This document shows positions 1 through 9,396 of a stretch of DNA of 57,403 nt, piece after piece. How positions within the stretch are numbered: position 1 is the first letter of the stretch; each line of letters begins with the position of its first letter. The DNA lies in contig NZ_JAKZGR010000022.1 in the NCBI RefSeq assembly GCF_022549675.1, positions 1 to 57,403 on the forward strand, given 5' to 3'. Below the pieces are notes generated by a model. That model was not told where the DNA came from. It ran no database searches and saw only the letters and a list, made by a program, of their open reading frames with translations. Position numbers and translations under genes: made by a program. This DNA is from Belliella kenyensis (GTDB lineage Bacteria; Bacteroidota; Bacteroidia; Cytophagales; Cyclobacteriaceae).

Positions 1-1250
1 CAGATGGAGCACCAGGATTTGTGAGAGGTATAAGGATTACTTCATACCCTACAGGTGTAGCTAGTATTGTGATCAATGGTGTAAGCTACTCCTCTGGAGT
101 TGATTCAGACATTGCGTCTCTGATAGCCATGGAAATTCCTACCGATGAGTTTGGCAATCCTACGGTCTCGATCAGTGTTGATCCTACAGAAGATGGTGCT
201 ACAACTGTAGTGATACCTTTTGTGGCAATAGATAATCTAGGATACGAAAGTTTAAATACTGGAGAAGCTATTCTTAACCTTAATTTGGCATTGGAGATCA
301 TAGCCAATGACGATGATTTTGGTGTTCATCCAGTTGATTTCGGTGGAGAGTTGGGAAATATCCTTGCTAATGATCTTCTCAATGGAGCTTCAGTGGATAT
401 ATCTCTTGTAGACTTTGAGGTCTTTGATTTGGGTGGGCTTCAGGGCTTGGTGATAAATGCTGATGGTACATTGTCATTGATACCAAGTCTTAATCCAGCA
501 GGCACATATATTTTAGAATACAGAATTTGTGAGATTGCTAACCCGACTAACTGTGACACAGCAATTATTACGCTTGTGTTGGAGTCTCTAAGGGTTGATC
601 TGTCTATAGCGAAGACATCGAATGAAGTAGAAATTTGGGAAGGTGATGAGTTTGAATACCAGATCAGAGTCAGCAACATTGGAGGAACTGATGCCACGGA
701 GGTTGTCATCGAAGATGTACTTCCAAATGGAGTAAGCTTCCAAGGCCAATCCTTCACAAGCTCAGTACAGGGACTTCAGGTGAACTTCAGTGCACAAGGT
801 GGCAGGTTAACATGGAGTGTACCATTTATGCCAGCAGATGCAGTAATCGATATTACGGTAAGAGTTAGTGCAGATGCCTTGAATGGAACTTCACCACTTA
901 CCATCACGAATGTGGTGACTGTGAGAAGTTCCGAAGAAGATGTGAACCCAGGTAACAATACAGATACAGATGTGAATACGGTAAGACCGTTCTTCATACC
1001 AAATGTGATCACGCCTGACGGTGATAGACGTAACGATACATTTGAGATCAAGGGTATCAACAAGTTTGTGAGCAATGAAATCGTCATTTTCAACAGATAT
1101 GGTGATCATGTCTATGAGGCTAGCAATTATCGAAATGATTGGGGTGCCGATAAACTACCTGCTGGAACATATTACTACGTGTTCAAAGCCAAGGATAGAG
1201 CAGGGAGAGAGCACGTCTTCAAAGGATGGATCCAAGTGATGAAGGATTAA
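1..1250 (+). CDS. C-terminal part of a large secreted surface protein (DUF11-like repeat and gliding-motility/T9SS C-terminal domain), cut by the window edge
   Basis: The frame is open from base 3 to the TAA at 1248-1250, so only about the last 415 residues of a longer protein are seen; the GTG at 21 is just the first possible start inside the window. Visible parts are beta-rich Ig-like sequence, then a DUF11-type repeat (starts near LRVDLSIAKTS, continues VSNIGGTDATEVVIEDVLP), then a final ~85 residues with PNVITPDGDRRNDTF, IVIFNRYGDHVYE and GTYYYVFKAKD. This last block is the gliding-motility-associated C-terminal domain (CHU_C), known as a type B sorting signal for the type IX secretion system. 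I infer a surface-attached or released adhesin-like protein. The true start lies outside the window. Confidence 0.85.
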   Translation, partial: DGAPGFVRGIRITSYPTGVASIVINGVSYSSGVDSDIASLIAMEIPTDEFGNPTVSISVDPTEDGATTVVIPFVAIDNLGYESLNTGEAILNLNLALEIIANDDDFGVHPVDFGGELGNILANDLLNGASVDISLVDFEVFDLGGLQGLVINADGTLSLIPSLNPAGTYILEYRICEIANPTNCDTAIITLVLESLRVDLSIAKTSNEVEIWEGDEFEYQIRVSNIGGTDATEVVIEDVLPNGVSFQGQSFTSSVQGLQVNFSAQGGRLTWSVPFMPADAVIDITVRVSADALNGTSPLTITNVVTVRSSEEDVNPGNNTDTDVNTVRPFFIPNVITPDGDRRNDTFEIKGINKFVSNEIVIFNRYGDHVYEASNYRNDWGADKLPAGTYYYVFKAKDRAGREHVFKGWIQVMKD

Positions 1251-1293
1251 TGATAGTTAAAAGCATCAAAAAGTTGCTGGGTAAATAAAAATC

Positions 1294-1341
1294 AACCAAG
1301 CTTGCTAGTGTAGATCACACGAGTAGGCTTGGTTTTTCTTT
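1294..1341 (+). terminator. Rho-independent terminator after the surface protein gene
   Basis: Perfect 8-bp stem AACCAAGC (1294-1301) with GCTTGGTT (1327-1334). The long loop holds a second imperfect stem, CTAGTGT/ACACGAG. A T-rich tail, TTTCTTTCT, follows. Confidence 0.75.
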
Positions 1342-1768
1342 CTATAAGAACCAAGTATCAAATTCATCCTTCAATCCTCATCCTTCTAAAACCCCTAGCC
1401 CCAAAAAGGCAAACTGATTGTAGAAATGAAAACAATAATTATAAAAAATAGCTCCGTAAGATCTACTTGTAAATGCCAAGCTCAATAATACCTATCCACT
1501 AATCAAACCGCATAAAATTCGAAGGCTACTCATAAGGATCTAAAAATCAATGGGGTAATATTATTCTACAACAGAATACGCCTAGGAAGCAAAAGATTGA
1601 TAGCTTTAAATCAACCATATATTCCGATAATCGATTGAATTATCAAATAAGAGATCTTGCTTCTACAAAATTCAAAATATAGATGTAGGTTGACGTTTAA
1701 TAAATCGAACTCAGGTTATTAAGTACAAAGTGCCAAGTGTAATCTACAATCTACAATAGTCTCAACTT
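1342..1768. other. Intergenic region, no gene seen
   Basis: AT-rich, with stop codons in all frames and no reading frame that resembles a protein. The only structure noted is the 7-bp periodic tract at its right end, listed separately. Confidence 0.5.
1721..1762. repeat. Degenerate heptanucleotide tandem tract
   Basis: Reads in 7-base steps: AAGTACA, AAGTGCC, AAGTGTA, ATCTACA, ATCTACA, ATAGTCT. It ends 6 bases before the stop codon of the minus-strand gene at 1769. It is the weakest member of the 7-bp arrays also seen near 19.9, 20.1, 23.45 and 57.1 kb. Confidence 0.45.
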
Positions 1769-2893
1769 CTAAAAAGCCTCTCCAATAAATAAATAAAATC
1801 CTGATCCTTCTGCGGTAAGTGCGTAGTCAATTCTAGTGTAAATGTCTTTTTTTGGAAAAAGCAAGAATCTTAATCCACCACCAGCTGACCACACGATATG
1901 GTTTAGACTAAGATTGGTAAAATCTGGAAAAACTGTCCCTAAGCCTCCGAATACAGCAGCACCTATTCTGTTGGAAAATCCAAGTGGAAGGGGTAAAAAG
2001 CGCATTTCTACTTGTGAGGCAATTTGATTTTTGTCCCGAAACCTTCCTAAATAGTATCCTCTCATCATAGATTCTCCACCTAGCAAAGCAAGTTGATTAA
2101 ATGGAACATCACCAGTGTTAAATTGAGCTAGTAACTGAGCAGCAAAAACGTTGTGCTGACCTACTGGCCTAAAAATTCTTGTGTCTGAAATAATTGTATT
2201 GAAACCAAAGGAGCTGACTGCTGGTGAATAGCGCAAATAGGCTAATTCTGAGAAAAATCCATCTCTTACATTGAGTACGTTGTGTCGATTGTCATATACG
2301 ATCCCTGCACCAATGCCAAAATTAGTGGAACCACCACTTCCTAGGGGTAATTCGTAATTTGGGGCATTTGCTGTAGTTTTAAAATCCACTGCAGCTAACT
2401 TTTGAAAGTCAAACTCTACGCCTGCAAAGAGGTTTTTTGCTAATTTTCTCAAGACCCGCTCTTTTATCAAAACCTGATTGGCATCTACAAGTGCTAAATA
2501 ATCAGGAGATGTACCCATACCAATTCCATAATATTTTAGTGGAAAGCTTTGAGCCCTTATATTCCCTAAAAAGAACCAGTTATTTTTGTCAGTATATATG
2601 GCGTGGTCTAATAAAAGTCCATATTGATTTTCCAAAGTAGCAAAAGTAAACCCATTGATTTCACTTAATCTATTGGTTGTATCTCTTTTGGTATAATAAA
2701 CATACAACGTAGAAAATCCAATTTCCCAACTTGTCTCTGGAGTATAGGCTAAAGTTGGATATACTAAAAATTGTGGCTGACTAATTTCAGAAGTATCATT
2801 CAAGACCTTGTTCAGATACCTTTTTACAAATGACTGTCCATAGCCAAGTTGGCAAACTGATATCAAGAAGACTATTGATAGGATTTTTTTCAT
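1769..2893 (-). CDS. Outer-membrane beta-barrel protein, BamA/TamA (surface antigen D15) family
   Basis: 374 residues with a cleavable signal peptide (MKKILSIVFLISVCQLGYGQ). The rest is alternating beta-strand sequence ending in a terminal Phe, as expected of a barrel inserted by the Bam complex. The segment GGESMMRGYYLGRFRDKNQ near residue 275 resembles the conserved (V/M)RGY/F loop-6 motif of Omp85-superfamily barrels. It is shorter than BamA and no POTRA domains are evident, so it is probably a barrel-only D15-like protein, not the essential assembly factor. It stands alone, 150 bp from oxyR on the same strand. Cargo and function are unknown. Confidence 0.75.
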   Translation of the reverse strand: MKKILSIVFLISVCQLGYGQSFVKRYLNKVLNDTSEISQPQFLVYPTLAYTPETSWEIGFSTLYVYYTKRDTTNRLSEINGFTFATLENQYGLLLDHAIYTDKNNWFFLGNIRAQSFPLKYYGIGMGTSPDYLALVDANQVLIKERVLRKLAKNLFAGVEFDFQKLAAVDFKTTANAPNYELPLGSGGSTNFGIGAGIVYDNRHNVLNVRDGFFSELAYLRYSPAVSSFGFNTIISDTRIFRPVGQHNVFAAQLLAQFNTGDVPFNQLALLGGESMMRGYYLGRFRDKNQIASQVEMRFLPLPLGFSNRIGAAVFGGLGTVFPDFTNLSLNHIVWSAGGGLRFLLFPKKDIYTRIDYALTAEGSGFYLFIGEAF

Positions 2894-3047
2894 TGGAGAA
2901 AAAGAATAGATGAATTCGCCTTACAATGTAAGTAATGGACTTGTGTTCTACGTTGCCTGAGCATTTTTAATTTTTACTTTAAAAAAATTTCATTGATTGA
3001 AAACTTTGCAAGAGCATATTGAAATATCTGAAAATCAATGACTAATG

Positions 3048-3980
3048 CTATTTAAATCTTACTATTTTACCATGTGATTTTGAAGTCATTTTTTCAGGAA
3101 TAGAAGCTGTAATTTCTTTATAGAGTAATTCGACAAGTTTTTGTTTCAAAAAGCTTCTTGTTAAAACAATACTCACTTCTCTAGTCGGTTCTTCTACAGC
3201 AAATGCTCTTAGCCTAGATTTTTCCTTATCACTCATGGACAATGTGGCTAATTCCGGGAGTAGCGTAACTCCTTTGTATTCATTTACCATGTTTTTCAAG
3301 CCTTCCAATGATCCACTTTCATAATGAAAATTCATTTTTTGGAATTTATCTTGATTACATAAGTTAAGTACTTGATCCCTGAAACAATGGCCTTGCTGTA
3401 AAACCCATAAATCTGTCGTGTCCAAATCTTCAATGCTTATTTTTTCTTTTGACAACAAGGGATGATTTTCTGAAAGATATGCATAAAATTTTTCGTAAAA
3501 CATGGGCTTTTCTACAATGCCGTTTTCTTCTATGGGGGTGACAATGATTCCTAGGTCTATTTCATCATTCTTTAGTTTTCTAATCACTTCCTCTGTCACC
3601 ATCTCTTCCACTTGAAGTTGGACTTTGGGGTATTTTTCTATAAACTTTTTGATAAATCTGTGCAAAAGATATGGAGCTAGCGTAGGGATTATTCCTAGTT
3701 TAATCACTCCACTGATATCACCCTTAAGTTGAGCTACGAGCTCAAATATCCCTTTGCTATGTGATACCACTTTTTTGGCTTGAGCAATGATTTGAGCGCC
3801 AGTTTCGGTCGGTATGACAGGCATTTTTGACCTATCAAATATGATCACATTAAGCTCTTTTTCTAGTTTACTGACCTGAGCACTGAGGGTTGGCTGGGTC
3901 ACAAAGCAAGACTCTGCTGCATGGCCAAAATGTCTATGTTTGTCTACTGCGAGAATGTATTCCAATTGTTGGATCGTCAT
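3048..3980 (-). CDS. oxyR: Hydrogen peroxide-sensing LysR-type regulator OxyR
   Basis: 310 residues. The N-terminal winged helix-turn-helix (residues 1-60, MTIQQLEYILAVDKHRHFGH) is followed by a LysR substrate-binding-type sensor domain from about residue 90. The motif QGHCFRDQVLNLC places cysteines at residues 199 and 208, the same spacing and numbering as the redox pair of E. coli OxyR, so peroxide sensing by disulfide formation is well supported. The gene is transcribed divergently from an iron importer that starts 306 bp away; LysR regulators often act on the divergent neighbour, so control of iron uptake by peroxide is a reasonable inference. Confidence 0.92.
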   Translation of the reverse strand: MTIQQLEYILAVDKHRHFGHAAESCFVTQPTLSAQVSKLEKELNVIIFDRSKMPVIPTETGAQIIAQAKKVVSHSKGIFELVAQLKGDISGVIKLGIIPTLAPYLLHRFIKKFIEKYPKVQLQVEEMVTEEVIRKLKNDEIDLGIIVTPIEENGIVEKPMFYEKFYAYLSENHPLLSKEKISIEDLDTTDLWVLQQGHCFRDQVLNLCNQDKFQKMNFHYESGSLEGLKNMVNEYKGVTLLPELATLSMSDKEKSRLRAFAVEEPTREVSIVLTRSFLKQKLVELLYKEITASIPEKMTSKSHGKIVRFK

Positions 3981-4094
3981 TGCACTTGATACGGATTTAT
4001 TTGATTACTGCTTAGGTGCTCTTTACTCATCAGCTTGGTAGATTTGGAAAGTCAAGCTATAGAGAGGTTTTTAGTCCACTGTGATTTCAAGTTA

Positions 4095-4151
4095 CAAATA
4101 TAAAAATCTTTTTGCTTTATTTAGATTTGATTTAAATAATGATTAATTTTG
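4095..4151. promoter_or_regulatory. Divergent promoter candidates between oxyR and the iron importer
   Basis: Two matches to the Bacteroidota -7 box TAnnTTTG lie in the 305-bp divergent gap: TAATTTTG on the plus strand (4144-4151) for the importer, and TATATTTG on the minus strand (4095-4102) for oxyR. Neither has a well-spaced -33 TTG, so both are tentative. Nothing else was recognised in 3981-4285. Confidence 0.3.
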
Positions 4152-4285
4152 CCCTCATTAAAATCAAATGCACAATAATAGAAGTTAACTTAACTCAACT
4201 AAAGTTTATAGTAAGTTTCTATTAAGAAATGGATGAAAATTAATTACGCTTTCTATTATTCCTATAGTTTAAAAAAATCAATCAT

Positions 4286-5314
4286 ATGAACAACATATTT
4301 AATTTTGTGATTTTTGGTTTTGCAATCTGCATTTTATTCTCATGTGGTGAGTCCTCCCAAGAAGAAGTGGTCAATGTCTACACTCATAGGCACTATGAAG
4401 CAGATCAGCAGCTATTTGATCAATTTACTGAAAAAACAGGAATCAAAGTAAATGTAGTAAGTGCAAGTGCGGATGAATTGATTCAAAAACTAGAATTAGA
4501 AGGGCCAAATTCTCCAGCCGATGTCTTGATTACTGTGGATGCTGGCCGACTACATAGAGCTGTGGATAAGGATTTGGTTCAAGCTGTGGAATCTGAAGTG
4601 TTAGATAAAAATATCCCAGCAAAGTTCAGAGAGCCAAACAACAAATGGTTTGGTTTGACTTTTAGAGCTAGAATTTTAGCCTACAGTAAGGAAAGAGTAG
4701 ATCCTAGTGAATTATCTACTTATGAAGCTTTGACAGAAGAGGCTTGGAAAGGAAGAGTATTGACAAGATCATCAGAAAATATATACAACCAATCTTTATT
4801 AGCATCCATCATAGCTCACAAGGGCGAAGGAGACGCTGAAGAGTGGGCTAAAAAATTGCTAGCCAACATGGCCAGAGATCCCAAAGGCAGTGATAGAGAT
4901 CAAGTGAAGGCCGTAGCCGCAGGGGAAGGAGATGTAGCTATAGTCAATACCTACTACATCGGTATCATGCTCAATGATGCCAATGAAGAAGAAAGAAAAG
5001 CTGCAGAAAAAGTTGCATTATTTTTCCCAAATCAAGAAGATAGAGGCACACATATCAATATATCTGGAGCGGCAGTTACAAAATTTGCTCCTCACAAAGA
5101 GAATGCGATTAAGCTCATTGAGTTTTTGTCAGAGGTAGATTCTCAAAATTTTCTTGCTAGTATCAACTTTGAATATCCTGTAAACCCTTCAGCAACCTAC
5201 TCTGATTTATTAAAGGCATGGGGTGACTTCAAAGCAGATGAAATCAATTTAGCAGAATTAGGAAATCATAATAGCAAAGCTGTTGTGATTTTTGATCGAG
5301 TAGGTTGGAAATAA
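4286..5314 (+). CDS. Ferric iron ABC transporter substrate-binding lipoprotein (FutA/FbpA type)
   Basis: 342 residues. The signal peptide ends in a lipobox (ILFSC, Cys20), so this is a lipoprotein exposed to the periplasm. The mature start VVNVYTHRHYEADQQLFDQF, then NSPADVLITVDAGRLHRA and IVNTYYIGIML, match the iron-binding FutA/FbpA class of periplasmic proteins; the His/Tyr of HRHY (34-37) and the Tyr pair near residue 222 are likely Fe(III) ligands by family analogy. It is the first gene of a three-gene operon with the permease (9-bp gap) and the ATPase. Substrate Fe(III) is inferred from the family; another metal or thiamine is less likely. Confidence 0.88.
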   Translation: MNNIFNFVIFGFAICILFSCGESSQEEVVNVYTHRHYEADQQLFDQFTEKTGIKVNVVSASADELIQKLELEGPNSPADVLITVDAGRLHRAVDKDLVQAVESEVLDKNIPAKFREPNNKWFGLTFRARILAYSKERVDPSELSTYEALTEEAWKGRVLTRSSENIYNQSLLASIIAHKGEGDAEEWAKKLLANMARDPKGSDRDQVKAVAAGEGDVAIVNTYYIGIMLNDANEEERKAAEKVALFFPNQEDRGTHINISGAAVTKFAPHKENAIKLIEFLSEVDSQNFLASINFEYPVNPSATYSDLLKAWGDFKADEINLAELGNHNSKAVVIFDRVGWK

Positions 5315-5323
5315 GAAGGAGTT

Positions 5324-6961
5324 TTGGATTTAGTAAAACGGAAATTTTATTGGTGGAATAAGTGGATAGGTTATGCGCTCCTAATTTTGGTGATCGTTGC
5401 TACACCTATTTTCACCATTCTATTCAAGTTATTTGCAAGTCCAGGTGAGAGTTGGTCTCATATTACCAACAACCTACTCATCGGATACTTTCAAAATACC
5501 TTGCTGCTACTTTTTGGGGTAGCAGCAATGACTTTTTTATTAGGAGTCAGTACAGCTTGGTTGGTATCAAACTATGAATTCCCTGGGAGAAAATACTTTG
5601 AGTGGTTACTGATTTTACCCTTAGGATTTCCAGGCTATATCATGGCTTATACCTATGTAGGAATCCTGGATTATACTGGTCCGATCCAAACCTTTTTTAG
5701 AAATACCTTAGAGATTACGTTTAAAGGAAGTTTAGTAGATATCATGAATCTTCCTGGGGCAATTTTTATTCTATCGATTACACTATTTCCCTATGTATTT
5801 TTGATATCAAGATCTTCATTTTTGCAGCAATCCAAGACCATGCAAGAGGCTTCTTTTCTGCTAGGTGCAAATAGGAGTAAGACTTTTTTTAAGATTGCAC
5901 TACCTATGGCACGGCCAGCTATAGTGGCAGGGATTGCTTTAGCCTCCATGGAAGTTTTGAATGATTATGGTACAGTGAAGTATTTTGGAGTCAATACCTT
6001 CACGACGGGGATATTCCGTGCTTGGTTTTCCATGGGAGATGCAACTACAGCCATTTACCTTGCAGCAATCTTGATGGTATTTGTGTTTTTGTTGCTTTAT
6101 CTTGAGTCAGTGCAGCGAGGAAATAGGAGGTATTCTAATGTGAATGGCTTAAGTAAGCCTACAGCGAGGATTAAAGTCTCATTAGCAAAGCAATACTTCT
6201 ACACTTTACTTTGCACTTTTATTTTCATGATTAGCTTCTTGTTTCCCTTCCTTCAGTTGTTAAGCTGGGTTTGGTTGACCTATGATAAAGTAGTGGATGC
6301 TCAGTTCTTACTTTTGATTTACAGAAGTTTTGGTTTGGCAGCCGTTGCGGGATTGGCAGTTGTGTTTTTGTCTGTGGTTTTATTGTATGCATTGAGATTG
6401 AGTCCTTTCAAATGGGTAAAAAGTGTCACAAAAGTAGCAACCTTGGGCTACGCCATTCCTGGTGCTGTGATTGCAGTAGGGGTAATGATTCCTTTATTGG
6501 CATTTGATAAGTGGGTATACGACACCCTGCTGACTGCCCGTGTAGCCGGTCTTTTCCTTTCAGGGACATTATTTGCACTGCTATTTGCTTATATTGTACG
6601 ATTCATGGCAGTAGGCTATAATCCCGTCGAAGCAGGCTTTCAAAAAATCGGTATCCATGTCAATGAGGCAAGTAGGCTCTTAGGTGCCAGAAGCACAAAG
6701 ACACTTCGGAAAATAGACCTTCCTTTGATTAGAAACACATTATTGTCAGGTGTGCTTTTGGTATTCGTCGATGTTTTGAAAGAACTGCCATTGACCTTGA
6801 TACTTCGCCCTTTCAATTATCAAACCTTAGCAACAAAAGCATTTGATATGGCAACCAATGAGATGATAGCAGAATCTGCAAACGCAGCACTGATAATCAT
6901 ACTGACTGGAATCATACCGATCATATTTCTCAATAGAATGATCAGGAAAAGAGATTTGTAA
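5324..6961 (+). CDS. Ferric iron ABC transporter permease (FbpB type, two fused permease domains)
   Basis: 545 residues with about twelve hydrophobic segments and two binding-protein-dependent permease domains. Each domain carries the EAA loop that docks on the ATPase: EASFLLGANRSKTFFKIALP near residue 185 and EASRLLGARSTKTLRKIDLP near residue 448. This duplicated layout is usual for FbpB/FutB iron permeases. No ATG is available; the chosen start is TTG at 5324, preceded by AAGAAGGAG, an unusually strong Shine-Dalgarno sequence for this phylum but only 2 bases away. It lies 9 bp after the binding protein and 21 bp before the ATPase. Confidence 0.88.
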   Translation: MDLVKRKFYWWNKWIGYALLILVIVATPIFTILFKLFASPGESWSHITNNLLIGYFQNTLLLLFGVAAMTFLLGVSTAWLVSNYEFPGRKYFEWLLILPLGFPGYIMAYTYVGILDYTGPIQTFFRNTLEITFKGSLVDIMNLPGAIFILSITLFPYVFLISRSSFLQQSKTMQEASFLLGANRSKTFFKIALPMARPAIVAGIALASMEVLNDYGTVKYFGVNTFTTGIFRAWFSMGDATTAIYLAAILMVFVFLLLYLESVQRGNRRYSNVNGLSKPTARIKVSLAKQYFYTLLCTFIFMISFLFPFLQLLSWVWLTYDKVVDAQFLLLIYRSFGLAAVAGLAVVFLSVVLLYALRLSPFKWVKSVTKVATLGYAIPGAVIAVGVMIPLLAFDKWVYDTLLTARVAGLFLSGTLFALLFAYIVRFMAVGYNPVEAGFQKIGIHVNEASRLLGARSTKTLRKIDLPLIRNTLLSGVLLVFVDVLKELPLTLILRPFNYQTLATKAFDMATNEMIAESANAALIIILTGIIPIIFLNRMIRKRDL

Positions 6962-6982
6962 TTAGAAAATATACTTCTTAGG

Positions 6983-8020
6983 ATGCAGATTCTAACTTTA
7001 AAAGAAATCAACAAAAAATACGATCAAGCAAAGGATTTTGCTGTCAATAAAGTATCATTTTCTGTCAACGAGGGGGAAATATTGGCATTAGTTGGCGAAA
7101 GTGGTTCTGGTAAAACCACCTTGCTAAGACTCATTGCTGGGCTCGAGCATCCTGATCAAGGCACCATTGCGCTTAGTGGTCAGGTGATTGTAGAGGGAAG
7201 AAAGTCTGTGCCTTCTCATGAACGGAAGGTAGGGATGGTTTTTCAGGATTATGCGCTTTTCCCTCATTTGACGATTTTGGAAAATATCCTTTATGGCATT
7301 TCTAAACCGAGGAAAGAAGCTGATATCATTGCCAAAGAGACTTTAAAGTTGGTAGGGTTGACAGAAGATTATGGGAAATATCCCCATCAACTCTCTGGGG
7401 GTCAGCAGCAGAGAGTAGCGCTTGCGCGTGCTATAGCACCCAATCCAAGGATCTTACTTATGGATGAACCTTTTAGTAATTTGGATGCCTTGCTTAAAGA
7501 TCAAGTGAGAGAGGAAATCAGACAAATCATCAAGATGACAGGAATCACTGCCATTTTTGTAACACATGATACAAAAGACGCACTGTCCACTGCCGATAGG
7601 ATTGCCATCCTACACAAGGGGTATTTGCAACAGATTGATGTGCCTAAGAATCTATATGAGAGTCCTGTCAATCCATATGTTGCTAATTTTTTTGGTAAAA
7701 GAAATGAACTTATTGCTAATCCAAGTGAGGAGGGATTTTATACAAGTTTTGGATTTATAGCTGATCCTGATGCGAAGAAATACAAATCTAAGGTCAGGTT
7801 AATGTTCAGGCCAGAGCATGCTGAAGTGGTACAGCGGGAAGGGCAGCAATTGACAGGAAATATTGTCAAAGTTTCTTATTTTGGAAGCCATCAGCTGGTG
7901 AAGATCTCAGATGAACAGGGTTACAGTGTATCGATCAGAACCAATCCAGGAAGGGTATTTGATAATATGAGCAATGCCTTCTTTTACTTATGGAAATATG
8001 ATGTCGAGGAAGCTTTCTAA
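6983..8020 (+). CDS. Ferric iron ABC transporter ATP-binding protein (FbpC type)
   Basis: 345 residues. Walker A GESGSGKTT (38-46), Q-loop FQDY, signature LSGGQQQR (137-144), Walker B ILLMDEP (157-163) and the H-loop in VTHD are all intact. The C-terminal ~100 residues (RLMFRPEHAEV onward) form a TOBE-type regulatory domain, as in CysA/PotA/FbpC ATPases. It powers the permease encoded directly upstream. It is the last gene of the operon; a strong bidirectional terminator follows at 8084. Confidence 0.92.
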   Translation: MQILTLKEINKKYDQAKDFAVNKVSFSVNEGEILALVGESGSGKTTLLRLIAGLEHPDQGTIALSGQVIVEGRKSVPSHERKVGMVFQDYALFPHLTILENILYGISKPRKEADIIAKETLKLVGLTEDYGKYPHQLSGGQQQRVALARAIAPNPRILLMDEPFSNLDALLKDQVREEIRQIIKMTGITAIFVTHDTKDALSTADRIAILHKGYLQQIDVPKNLYESPVNPYVANFFGKRNELIANPSEEGFYTSFGFIADPDAKKYKSKVRLMFRPEHAEVVQREGQQLTGNIVKVSYFGSHQLVKISDEQGYSVSIRTNPGRVFDNMSNAFFYLWKYDVEEAF

Positions 8021-8083
8021 AGTAATTTGAAACTTGTCTCTTATTTCACGACAAGTAGTCATAAGGAGTGAGACTCAGTGAGG

Positions 8084-8130
8084 AAATAAAAACAAAAGCT
8101 AGTCCAAAGGGCTAGCTTTTGTTTTTATTT
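8084..8130. terminator. Bidirectional terminator between convergent genes, overlapping a stop codon
   Basis: Near-perfect inverted repeat: the arm AAATAAAAACAAAAGCTAG pairs with CTAGCTTTTGTTTTTATTT around CAAAG. It has T-runs on both strands and serves the iron operon (plus) and the M23 peptidase gene (minus), whose TAA at 8125-8127 lies inside the right arm. Confidence 0.9.
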
Positions 8131-9396
8131 TTGGGCTACCAGTTTATCAGCTGGAAAACTGATTGGTATATTGGCCAATAACTGAAGTTTTTCCATTCGA
8201 ACCTGATCAAATGCCATTTGATTGGCTGGAAGAATAGGGTCGGATGGTGGGATTTTCTCCTGCAACCAATCTACTTGCTTACCATTTTTCCAAAATCTAA
8301 AACACAAATGAGGCCCTGTAGCCAATCCAGTAGCTCCTACATAGCCTATTACTTGACCTTGCTTGACCCGACTGCCTGGAGTCATTCCAGATGCTATCTT
8401 GGACATGTGTAAATATTGGGTAGTGTATGTACCATTATGTTTGATTTTGACATAATTTCCGTTGGCACTTGTGTATCGTGCTTCTACCACAGTTCCGTCA
8501 CCTACCGTTCTGATTTCTGTTCCCGTAGGAGCTGCATAATCAGTACCTAAATGAGGCTTGTACCTTTTTTGGACAGGGTGATACCTGTTAAGATTGTACC
8601 TTGAGCTTATTCTTGTATACTTAAGAGGGTCTCTTAAAAATGCTTTTTTGAAACTTTTACCTTCTTGGTCGAAAAAACTAATCTCACCATTTTGTTCAAA
8701 TGGAATAGCGTGATATTCTTCACCTTTATGCTCAAAGTAGGCAGCTTCTATGTCCGTAATTCCAATTACGTTTCCATCCACTACTTTTTCATGATAGACC
8801 ACTTTGAATTTGTCTCCTTTTTGGAGTTTTTGAAAATCTACATACCAGCCATAAAGATCTGCAAATTGGTCAATCAAGTCATTAGTAATGCCCAATTTAC
8901 TCATATTGACGGATAGATTCTGATCGATTTCACCACCTAGTTCTATTTTACGAAGCTCTACAGGTTTTTCTTCTTTGTAGATTTCGAGCTCGTTAAGTTT
9001 GAAAACAATATATTCTGACGGATTTGGCTCGTAGATAAAAAATTGAGCCTGCGAGGAATCTTTTTCAGTAAGAACAGTGAATTTTTTGTTGAAGGCAATT
9101 TTTCTGACATCAAATATGTCTTTGGACTTTTTTGCTATCTCATCGATGATTTGATAGGGGACATTGAATGGAGCAAGAATGGTGGAGAGGGTTTGATTTT
9201 TGCCGACATAACCTTCGATCACATCTAATTCGTTGATCTTGATGCCATAGAGAAGTAAGTCTTCCTCAGGTTCTTCTTCAAAGTGTTCCACCATCTGTTT
9301 CTGTTCATCTTCTCCACTGAGGTCATTCCAGAGGTAATATAGGCCACTTACTAAGGCTAAGGACAAAAGACCAACGCCAATCCAATTTTTTTGCAT
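8125..9396 (-). CDS. Membrane-anchored M23 (LytM-type) metallopeptidase with a His-to-Cys change in the HxH motif
   Basis: 423 residues. An N-terminal membrane segment (residues 4-23) anchors it, a ~250-residue periplasmic region follows, and the M23 domain spans about 280-385. Motifs: HLGTD (His282, Asp286), YLH (His330) and GPHLC (His363, Cys365). In canonical LytM enzymes the last motif is HxH and its second His binds zinc; here it is Cys. I have an unverified memory of the same change in related Bacteroidota proteins, and Cys can bind zinc, so activity is possible but unproven. The likely role is peptidoglycan cross-link hydrolysis or a regulatory role in cell division. It is monocistronic, divergent from aspS. 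Confidence 0.85.
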   Translation of the reverse strand: MQKNWIGVGLLSLALVSGLYYLWNDLSGEDEQKQMVEHFEEEPEEDLLLYGIKINELDVIEGYVGKNQTLSTILAPFNVPYQIIDEIAKKSKDIFDVRKIAFNKKFTVLTEKDSSQAQFFIYEPNPSEYIVFKLNELEIYKEEKPVELRKIELGGEIDQNLSVNMSKLGITNDLIDQFADLYGWYVDFQKLQKGDKFKVVYHEKVVDGNVIGITDIEAAYFEHKGEEYHAIPFEQNGEISFFDQEGKSFKKAFLRDPLKYTRISSRYNLNRYHPVQKRYKPHLGTDYAAPTGTEIRTVGDGTVVEARYTSANGNYVKIKHNGTYTTQYLHMSKIASGMTPGSRVKQGQVIGYVGATGLATGPHLCFRFWKNGKQVDWLQEKIPPSDPILPANQMAFDQVRMEKLQLLANIPISFPADKLVAQK

